Below, piece by piece: positions 10,471 to 20,400 of a stretch of 23,712 nucleotides of DNA (its first letter is position 1; every line of letters starts with the position of its first letter). A program made the position numbers and the translations under genes. This stretch comes from Chara braunii. Taxonomy: Eukaryota > Streptophyta > Charophyceae > Charales > Characeae. The notes beneath the pieces were generated by a model. The model was not told the origin of the DNA. It worked only from the letters and a program-made list of their open reading frames with translations, and did no database searches. The stretch is from contig BFEA01000034.1 of the NCBI GenBank assembly GCA_003427395.1, forward strand, positions 1,752,611 through 1,776,322, given 5' to 3'.

Positions 10471-10730
10471 ATTCTTCCCCGTTCCCAGCTTCCCCGTCCT
10501 TGCTTTTCCTATTTTTTGTGTTTTGTTCCGTTTGTTGTTCCTCATCTCCTACTGCTCCCGCTTCTTCTTCCTCCTCCCCCTCGCCCTCTTCCTCCTTCGG
10601 CATTCCTGGTCTTCCTTCTCCTCCTCCTCCTCCTGGTCTCCTTCTTCTTGTTCTACTTCATTGTATCTTTTCTACTCGATTTGGTTTCGTTTCTTCCTTG
10701 CCTCCTCCCTCTTCCCGGTGCCGATCGACT
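10470..10730. repeat. Polypyrimidine (TCC/TTC-rich) tract
   Basis: About 260 nt of almost pure C/T on the plus strand with TCC, CTT and CTC microsatellite blocks. It gives misleading open frames on both strands (Ser/Leu/Pro-rich or Glu-rich). Pyrimidine-rich stretches are common upstream of plant genes, and this one lies about 0.8 kb before the VPS8 start codon. Confidence 0.75.
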
Positions 10731-10892
10731 CGACTCCATTACAATCGATTAGAATCTGTGGCAAAATGAAAGCTAGAAGAGGCATTTTGTTGCTTGTCTT
10801 TCCGTCTCGACATCGCTTCTACCGGTAGTCGGTTTCGTTGCGGACCTTCTCCTACGAACACATTTTGGCTCGACGGAAGCCAGCGTCGAACG

Positions 10893-10969
10893 CACGTGCA
10901 CGACGTGCAAGTCGTGCGCGTGGGTTTTGGCCAATGGAAAACAAAGCGTCTGCGCGGGTTTTGGCCAAT
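10893..10969 (+). promoter_or_regulatory. Candidate VPS8 promoter: G-box and two CCAAT boxes
   Basis: A palindromic CACGTG (10893-10898), the core site of plant bHLH/bZIP factors, is followed by two copies of a GGGTTTTGGCCAAT motif. Their CCAAT cores are at 10931-10935 and 10965-10969, 34 bp apart and in the same orientation. The group lies about 520-600 bp upstream of the VPS8 ATG and next to a GCACGTGCACGACGTGC-like dyad-rich stretch. No clear TATA box was found, as is common for housekeeping genes. Promoter function is inference. Confidence 0.4.
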
Positions 10970-11215
10970 CACTCCAGTGAATGACATTCGATGTCATAGT
11001 GAAGAGATTCAACTAAGCGCGGGTAAACGGCGGGATTAACTATGACTCCCGATGCGAACAGAATTATTACTAATACAGAATAAATGAACTGATAGCAAAC
11101 GATGACAATGGGCACGGATTTGGCTGGGCCAGTTGTTGGCCTCGTACCTTGACATTAGGTGGACCGTGCTACGCTACCCACCAATTCAAATCTGGTATGT
11201 TTTGTCTGGCCTTGA

Positions 11216-11290
11216 TCATCACCATCAACATCATCATCATCACGATCATCATCATCACGATCATCATCATCATCATCATCATCATCATCG
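11216..11290. repeat. (CAT)n microsatellite in the VPS8 leader
   Basis: Nearly pure CAT/ATC trinucleotide repeat with a few CAC and GAT interruptions, about 200 bp before the VPS8 start. Upstream ATG frames pass through it. One (11133-11399) would give an 88-residue His-rich peptide. Another (11149-11502) runs past the VPS8 ATG in a different frame. If the transcript includes this region, these frames could lower VPS8 translation. Confidence 0.9.
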
Positions 11291-11491
11291 TCTCATCATC
11301 ACCACCGCCCTCCCAGCGTTCTCGGCATCGTTACCGACAACTTGCCGTCATTGTCGTCGTGGGTGTCATCATCGTCGACCTCCCTCCTCCTCATTGTAAC
11401 CTTGTGAACCGAAGGTGGAAGTCGAGTCCGAGTCCTAAGCCGGACGGCAAAGTCAATAGTCAACGCTGGAGGTCGGGGCAGAGTCGTCGCC

Positions 11492-14400
11492 ATGTCCAGT
11501 AACACGTCGTCGTCCATGATAGATGCTCTTCTTGGTGAGATAGAGGATGTGAGCAGCGACGACGACAGTGCCACGTGTCATCAAGGCGTTACGGTGGACG
11601 ATTTGCTTGGAGATGAGGACGAAGATGACGATGACGTTTCCCAAGCCGGGAAGGAGAAAGAGCAGCCAGGGGGGAGGAGGACGACATGGAGAGAGAAGGA
11701 AAGTATCGTTACGTCTCAGACGGGTATTGTTCCCGCCTTCCGCAGCGTTGGGTCATCAACGGTGGAGGAGAGGCGGGCGCACCTTCTCGCCCGAGATGCG
11801 GCCACGGCGGCGTCTGCGCGAAGGACGGCGGCTTCTCCGCCGCCGCCGCCGTCAATGGGCACGACTTCGCTTTCCCCCTCCCCGTCCGGTTCGTCCTCTG
11901 GCGTCTCGAGGAGTGCAGAAGCTGCCGTGGAGACCACCAGTGCTGTAGTTGGCGGGCAAGACTCGGATGATCACGCGTGTCGGGTTCCCCTGGACGCAGG
12001 GCATGATGACGTGCCCACTACTGGCTTACGAGACCTACATCATTCTTCGTCGAATCTTCGCCAGGAGGGGGCACGTGATGGAGATGGAGTTCCAGCTTGG
12101 CCCCTATTGCCTGGCAAGGCACGTACTGCGTATAGTTCTGAAGGAGGAGGAGGAGGAGGAGGAGAGAAGGGAACGGCATCTGGCGTGTTCTTGTCTGCAG
12201 GTAGAGCTGAGGACACGGGCAGATCACGAGATCAAGCCGAATCTGCATCGGTGCTGAGTGGCATGAGGAAAACCGGGTCGCTCATTGGCGAAAGTGACAA
12301 CGGTGGGGAGGATTTTGGGGTATGTTCAAAGGAGCAGGATGAGGAGGAGGGAGAGGAGGAGCGGGAGGAGGACGGGAGGAAGGGAGATGAAGGTTCCCTA
12401 TTTAAGGGAAGCACATCACGGAAGACCGGGCAAATTAGGAAAGCACCGGGAAGGGACAGGGAGGTGGGTGGCTCTATTGCGGCGAATGACGATGATGATG
12501 ACGACAGCAGAATCAAGAAGCACGACGATGTGCCGCTGTCAAGGGAAGAGAGTGGCTCAAGCGGGGGAATTCAGGCGGGGGGGGTTGGTGATGCTTCTCC
12601 AGGTCATGCAGTGTCCGTGGATGGAAGGGCAGGGGATTGGGAGAGGGAGGAGGTCGAAGTCGAGGGCTCGACGGGCGATCGAGAGATAATGGACAATGTC
12701 GAAGGACAAACGCCGAAGCCTTCTCCTGTTAGCACAGCGCTCCTTTCATCGATTGTGCCTCCTCCTCCTCCTCTTTTTCCTCTTTCTCCTTCTCCTCTTT
12801 CTCCTTCTCCTCTATCTCTTTCTCCTCCTCTTTCTCCTCCTCTTTCTCCTCCCCCGCTGTTATTAACAACAACGGCTAGGGTTGATGATGATTCGTCCAC
12901 TTCGCGTGCGATTTCCGTTGAGGTGGAACCTCCTCCGCGTCTCACCATCTCCATCGCGAACGGTTCAGGGCAGAGGGAAGTAGGAGGAAAGGTCAATGGT
13001 AATGGTAACAGCGGTGCGTACGCGGACCATACCGCGGGCGGAGACATTGACCGCAAGTCCATCCCCATCGTGAAGGAGGATGACGCGTCGGCAATTGACA
13101 CGTGGCGGCGATTGGGGGGACAGGTGGCGGCGGCATTTGATGGCGTGGATGTCGACCTGGCACCGCAACAGAGATTGCGACGGCTTCCCGGAAGCGCGGT
13201 CGCTGCCCTACTGGCGGTGGAAGCAAATGTTCAACGGACTCGGGAGAGTAGTCGGGTTCCTTCGCTGCAACTACAGCATTTCCGATCGCCTTCATCGTCG
13301 TCATCATCTTCTCCTTCTTCATCATCATCTTCTGCTTCTTCTGCTATCAGTTTGTCAACGTCTTTCATGCACAGAAGGAAGACGGCTGCGGAGTTCTCTA
13401 GTCCGAAGAGTTCACCTTCTCTGTACAGTTGCAGCCCGCTGGCGTTGGACGAGATAGTGGGAAGGGGAGGCGCACCCGGGGCATCGACCACGGATGCGGC
13501 TACAGCGGACACGACGAGGATAGCGATCCCGGCAACTGGCAGCAGTAGTGCGGACGAAACGGCGGCGGAAGTTCTTCTTTCTAGACAGAAGCAGACGGGG
13601 GAGGAGACCACCGCCATCCTCTCTGGCTCGAGGGGAAAGGCAGGGCGTTTAGGTCTGTTGATTGTGAACTCTCGCGATGATGCCGACATGTCTGCGATCA
13701 GACAAGGGGAGCAAGAGGAAGTACGTCATGATTCCGCGATTGCAGCTCTACTCTCTTCACCTTCTCTCGCTGTTCCTGACTCCATGATCAGCTGCCCGGT
13801 CGGCACGTCATCTCTCTTGCCGCATGCCTTGCCATCTGTCCCTCGGATTTTCTCCTTAGGAAGCTGTTCCATTGAGGATACACCGCCACGTGTATCGTCG
13901 GGGTCGGGCGTTGGGATTTGGGACAGCCGTTGTGCAGCACAGGAGGAACGCGATGGCGGTGGGGGGAATCGCTGTCGTCCTCTGTTTCGTGAAGGCGGTC
14001 CCGTCCAAGCTAACAACGTCGGGATCGGTATGCGGAGCTATGTCGATAACTCGTCGGCAGCGGCGATGGCGGTATCCTCCTCTTCTTCCATCATGGCGGT
14101 CGTGGTCGATCGCCACGTGGCTGATGGGGGCGAGTCGTTTAGGTTACGTGGGCGGGAGATTAGCAGCAGCGCCGCCAGTACCAGCTATGGACGAACGACC
14201 GGTGATTCCGGTCACGGTCGCACGTCCTCTGGGACCTTGTCGCTTTCGCAGCAAATCAGTCTCGCGTCTCTTGATCTCGACGCGTTCGAGATGGACATGC
14301 CAGAAATATATTGGGACAGCATCAGCGATGGCGGCGAAGATAGGAAATCGGAGATGCTCGCTCATGCCTCCGAAGTGGAGAACGACCAAGGCGATGACGA

Positions 14401-17400
14401 TGATGAAGATGATGATGCTGAAGATTATGATGATGGTGGTGATGATGATGGTGATGATGATGATGATGATGATGAGGACGAGGACGAGGGGATGGACAGT
14501 ACGCAATCGTCGATAGAAGAAGAAGGCTGCGGCGACGAACAGGAAGAAGCGGAGAGGTCGGCGGCGGCAGGTGGTGAAGATACGGGTGATTTGTCGTCGG
14601 GGGAAGAGGAGGGGTTGGACGCGCTAGATGCTGCGGAGGAGCAAGAGAGGAGGCAAGCGACATCGGGCGTGGACTTAGAGGAAGGGGCAGCCTCTGTTCC
14701 GATGAAACTTGAAGGTTTGAAGAAGAGTAAACCGGCCGTAGGGCTGCTGAAGGTGGACGCGCTCGGGCAGCTGTCTTCCGCTCTGGCCACCAGCCATTTG
14801 AGGAAGGATCATGGCAATCCTCAGTGCATTGCGGTTCATTTGAGCTACGTGGCGGTCGGGATGTCCAAGGGCGGGATCCTGATGGCGCCCATCAAGTACA
14901 ACTCGCAGCGGAGCGAGGACAAGACACGAGACAAGGCGCTGTTGCTTGCGGGTGGCGGGGGAGGAGGAGGGCCGGTGGTGTCGCTCGACTTCCACAGCTC
15001 CGGAGACCTGCTGCTCGCCGGCTATGCCAGCGGGACTATCATTCTGTGGGATGTGCTTCGTGCTACGCCTGCTAAGATCATCGTCGGGGAGCATTCTACG
15101 GCCGTTGTGAGGGTGGTTTTCGTCGGTCAGGACGCCGCCGCCGTCGGTGGTAGAAAGGCGTTGTCGGCTGATGCCAAAGGAGTGGTCTGCGTGCACACCT
15201 TCACGGTCGTTCCACTGGTTCGCAGGTACGCCGTCGGGACACAGCCGCTGCTGGATGGTGCACGGATGGGCCCCATCCTCTCGCTGTCCGCCGCGATGGC
15301 GATGGACGACGATAACCTCCAGAGAGCGGCGGGGGCATCGTTATCGGCGGCGGACGCGGCAGGGACTGGGGGGACCGGGATCACGGGGGCGGCGGCGACC
15401 TCCTCGTCGAGCATGGGACTGGGTGCCACGTCGCTCTTTCAGCAGTCGTTGGGGTTGGTCGCTAACGCGGCGGGAGTGGTCGCTGCGACGGCAGCAGAGG
15501 ACATTAGCCGGCGGTTTCTGCATGATGTTGGCGGAGGAGGAGGGGGGGGAGGAGGAGGCGCAGCAGGAGGAGCAGCAGCAGCAGCAGGAGGGGCAGGAGG
15601 AGGTGGAGGAGGAGCTGGTCAGGAGTCCCTCGGATTGGTTGCGCTCGTCTCTCAGCAGCTCGCGTTGGTTGTTCGCATCGTCCCATCACTGGTGGTTCTC
15701 AAGAGCCTTCCTCGCCCCGAGGATATTCGTGACGGAGCGATGCCGTACACCGCGTGGAAGCGTACTCGCAAGTTCTCTTCTCCCGCTTATTCGCCGACCT
15801 TAACGACCACAGGCGGGACGCCGTTGTCTTCTTCGCAATCCTTCTTGCAAGGTGTTGGGGATGGCGCACACCAAAACGGAATTGCTGCGGGAGGAACGGG
15901 AGGAGGCGGAGGAGGTTGTGGCGGCAATGGATCGGTCTCTATGGTGGACGATGAACGAGTGCCGATGCTAGGGCTGGTGTGGGATCGTCACGTCATACTG
16001 GTGCAGGTCATTCGGTCGGAGTTGAAGGTCGTGTCTAGCTGGCAGGTTGACTGCGAGATGACGGGTATTGCGTGGATCGACGATGCGATTATTGCCACAA
16101 CGGACGTGCGACACGTGCTGCGTCTGTATTCGATAGACGACGGAGCTGTAACGACGGAGCTCGAGAGAGTGCAATTGGGAGGAGTAGGTGATGGTCTCGT
16201 GTTCCACACCTATCTGAGCACTTCTTTCGGAGTTCCGCTTAAGTCTTATCATAACTCGTTGGCCATTCGAGGAGCAGCTATCTGCGTTCTGAGCTTCTCG
16301 CAGCTGAAGCAGGTGCGTCTCCTGCCCTGGAAGGAGCGGATACGAGTCCTGCAGGATGCCGGGGATTGGATGGGAGCGTTCAAAATAGCGATGGACTTGT
16401 ATGACGGCACGGCAAAGGGAGCAACAGGGCTTCCTAGGGACTTGTGGGCGGCCAGAGCAGCTATGATGCAGACTCTCGTTGCTCTTCTTGTCGCCTACAT
16501 CGAAGAGGCGTTCGCCTACATAGTCATCGCTTCTGTCTCAGCCCCGACTGCTCCCGCCAATTCTGTTCCCGGCAGAACGTCGACGACGAGCGGTGCGACA
16601 ATCGCGGCAGCAATACCTGCTTCTTCTCCTGTGGACAAGGAGAGCGTGAAGATGGCGGGAGAGATGAGCGTCGCCAGAGGCACGACCAGCGAGGAAAGTG
16701 GTGCGGTGCTTGGAAATTGCGAGTCCGGAAGGGACAGCGGTGATGGGAGTAATCTTAGTAGTAGTAGTAGTAGTAATGGCGGAGAAAAGCCGGGAGGAGG
16801 GGAAGAAGAGGCGGCGCAGCTGGTCGTTGCGCAATATGCCGGTGTGGGTGGGGTTGCAGTTGAGTTCTGTGTGCACATCGGACGCACGGACGTTCTGTTC
16901 CAGCAGGTGTTCGGCAAGTTCGAGGCAGTTCACCAACGCGGGACTTTCTTGGAGCTGTTAGAGCCGTATATCCTGCGGGATATGCTTGGCGCGCTTCCAC
17001 CAGAGATCATGCAGGCGTTGGTGGGTTGGTACGCGGCCAGAAGGCAGCTGGGGCGAGTTGAGCAATGCGTTCTTCATATGGATATCGGGTCATTGGACTT
17101 CAATCAAGTAGTGCGCATCTGCAGGGAGCACAGGCTATACAGCGCACTCATCTATGTTTTCACCAAGGGGCTGGACGATTTTGTCTCTCCATTGGGAGAG
17201 TTATTGTCGGTAGGGTTAGGAGAACGAGAAGGAGAAAGAGGAGGAGGAGGAGGAGAATCGACGACCTCGTCATTGCTACCGAGGCCTGACCACGACTCAG
17301 GGTACAAATTGTTGGTGTTTTTGAAATATTGTTTCTTGGGGCTACGTTTTCCGCCTGGGCACGGCAGTCTCTCGGCGAAAAGGTTGCCGTCCTTGAGAGA

Positions 17401-20400
17401 GGAGCTTGTCCGCTTCCTCATCGAGAAGAAGAATACAATCGAGGAGGAGGAGGAGAAGGAGGAGGAGGAGGAGGACCATGCCGCTCACGATGGCGGCGGA
17501 AATCGTGATTATTTTGATGTCAAGAAATCGTATAACCGTGCGGCAGCCACTGCATATCCACGGTTGTCCTATCTGTTGGAGCTGGATGCGAAGGCGACTC
17601 TTCGGGTACTCTCCTTTGCGTTCCCTGAGGAAGGACCGCTAGGGGTAGGAAGTACGGGTTGGACATATGGAGGAGGAGGAGGAAAGGTAGGAGAGAGAGT
17701 AGAAGAGACGGTGAAGTCGTCGGATGAAGAGGAACGAAAAATAGAAGAGAAGCAGGGAGATGAAGTGGATGGGGGAAAGGCAAATGGTGAGGAAGATGGC
17801 CGCGTGCATCTTCTTCTCCAACAGTTGGTGAATGCGCTGCTGGAGGTTTGCGGTTTTCGTTCTTCTGATGAGTCGCGGTTGTCAAATGGTCTCGTCGTCG
17901 GCGTTTTAAATATGGAGCAACAGCAGCAGAAGCAACAGGACGGAGGAGGAGGAGGAGCAAGAGGGGGAGGAAGAAGGCGCAACAGGAGCGAAGAAGATAT
18001 GGAGAGTGGGGAAGTAGGCAGGGGAACGAAAATCCCGTTGTCTTGGGAGGAAGTCGGAAGAGTTTTGGAATTTGTGGCAAAATACATTGCCAGCAAACAT
18101 GTTGAGGTGTCTGGGGACGTGATTCTTCGGATCGTGGAGCACCTGGCCTCCGGCAGCTCGAGGAGAAGAGCGAGGAGGGCTAGGAGGGAGGAGGAACTGA
18201 TGCTTGCCGTCTTGCTCGCTGTGCCACCGACGATTATCAACGAGGACGAGGTGTTGCGTATTATTGACGAGAAGGGTGGGGGGTTCTGGCAGGTGGCGGC
18301 CTTGCTCCAGACGCGAAGGGGCAACATGGCGGGAGCCTTTGAGAGTCACTTGAAGGACAAATCGAAGCCAGACAAGGTGTTCACTTTCGTGACCAGCATG
18401 CTTGACAGCGAATCTGGCTTGTCAGCGGAGCAACGGTCACTTTTCATGGAGACGGTCCTCGGACATCTTCGAGAGTTATTGACGCTAGACGTCGAGGCGG
18501 CGCTAGAATGTGTGCTCGTGCATTTCGCAGGAAACGTTGAGCGCGTGATGAGGGAGCTGGACTGCGAGCCCAGGTTGCGGTTCCAATTGCTGAGAGGTAT
18601 CCTGGGTGGTGCAGAGGCTCACTCTCGTTCTCCCAATTCGACGACGAACTCCGATTCCAGCTCCAATAATAAGGTCAGGTCTAAGAAGAGGAGTGGTGAG
18701 GAGCAACAGGCGCAGGCTCCTGCCTCACAACGTCCGCATAACCATAACTCTCGTTTGACGGAGCTTTTGAATCGGTCAAACTTGCAGGTCACGGATGCCA
18801 TGGTCACCTCTTACGTGGAATTGATGTGCCGGTTTGAGAAGACGGCCGTCTGTCCTTTCCTCGAAAGGAATGAGAACTACAAGCCTGAGGAGTGTCTTGC
18901 TCTTTGCCGCGAGTATGGGGTCACGGATGCCGCTGCCTTCCTTCTGGAACGGATGGGTGATGTCGGCGGTGCGCTTGACCTGATATTGGAGGTTGTGCAG
19001 AAGAGAATTCGTGCAATGGATCGTGCAGTTGCTCGGACGTTCGGAGAGCGAGGGAGAGAGGATGGAAAAGGAGGAAAGGAGACGAAAGAAGGTCAACGAA
19101 GTGGTAATGACCTCCAGATGAAAGGGGAAGAGGAGGAGGATAAGCAGCAGCAGCAGCAGGAGGAGAAGGAGAAGGATGTGATCGTTCTGGAGAAGCTGCC
19201 CCATGTGGTTGCTGTTAATGATGCAATGGCTATGGCTGTTTCACTCTGTCAAAAGAACAACCAACGCTTAAACGTGAGGGCATCCGAATCGCTTTGGTTT
19301 CGTCTGCTAAGCGCCTATGTGGAGCCCTTGCGGCAGCTCAAGGCCATCTCCTCTTCCTTCTCCTCCCCCTATTTAGGTTCTCTGGAAAGAGGGCGGAAAA
19401 GTCAGGCCATGAATCTGAAGAACACGAACAAGGAGAAAAAGAAGAGGAAGAAGAAAGAGAAGCCACGTGAAGAAGATGGCCTTTTGCATGACCAGTTGCT
19501 TTCTCCTCTTTCGCTTATCTCTTGGATGAAGGGAGGCGGTGGGAAGGGGGATGATGTCCGCAGGGGGTCTCAGGGCAGCAAGTCGCAGGCCTCTTTGTCA
19601 AGAAAGTGGAAATGCGCCAAGAATGCTGCCGCCACTGAGCAGATGAGGACGCTCTTGGTTGGGATGATGGGGAAAGTAATGTCGGGTATGGTCGGCTATG
19701 TTCCCCTTCCGGTTCTGCTTTCAAAGATTGTGAGTCAACATGGCAGTGATCAGTTCGGTGAGTTCAAGGCAACAATCCTGGGATTGCTGGGGACATATGG
19801 CTTTGAAAGGTCAATTTTGAAAACAGCCAAGAATCTGCAGGATGGAGATGCGTTTGCATCCATGCATGCTCTGAAGAGGGGAAGAACGCAAGCTCTTGGA
19901 CCCAAGTCGCTAACTTGCTGCGTGTGCAAACGGAACCTGCAACAGGAGGTAGCTGCGAGGCCTGTGCTTGTCAGAGCAGCTGGTGGGGAAGGAGGAAAGA
20001 ACGGGTCTTCTTCTTCAGCAGCGTCATCTTCCTCCTCTTCTTTCGAGGGAGCTGGTCGAGGCGGAGTGAGCGGGCCAGTGCGTGGAATCCCTGTTGTGTG
20101 CAGCCCTGCCGAGAACCATTTCAGCACCTTCACCATCTTTGTCTGTGGGCACATTGCTCATGCAGTTTGCCTGGCTGGGCATGGTCAGCTTCCGGCTGAA
20201 GATACAGGAAGAGGAGGGCGGATAGCCATTGGTAAGGGCAGCTCGGAGCCTCCAGGAGGTGTTGCGAACGACTCCATCTGCCCCATTTGCCATCATGATA
20301 AGTTGACAGGAGGGAGCACTGACTCTTTGGCAGAGGGCTCTGTATGGGAATCTGCTTTCGTCAGCAAAGGTTGCAACTTTCCCGACGAGGGTGCCACGGC

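Noticed and set aside
10259-10828. 189-residue plus-strand frame upstream of VPS8
   Set aside because: It is dominated by the polypyrimidine tract, has no domain, and overlaps several equally plausible frames.
17865-17871. CTGATGAGTC hammerhead-like core inside VPS8
   Set aside because: No GAAA follows at the right distance and no stems form around it; it is ordinary coding sequence.
12604-18349. Long antisense frames within VPS8
   Set aside because: They mirror the low-complexity codons of the sense gene (His, Ser, Leu and Pro runs) and carry no domain.
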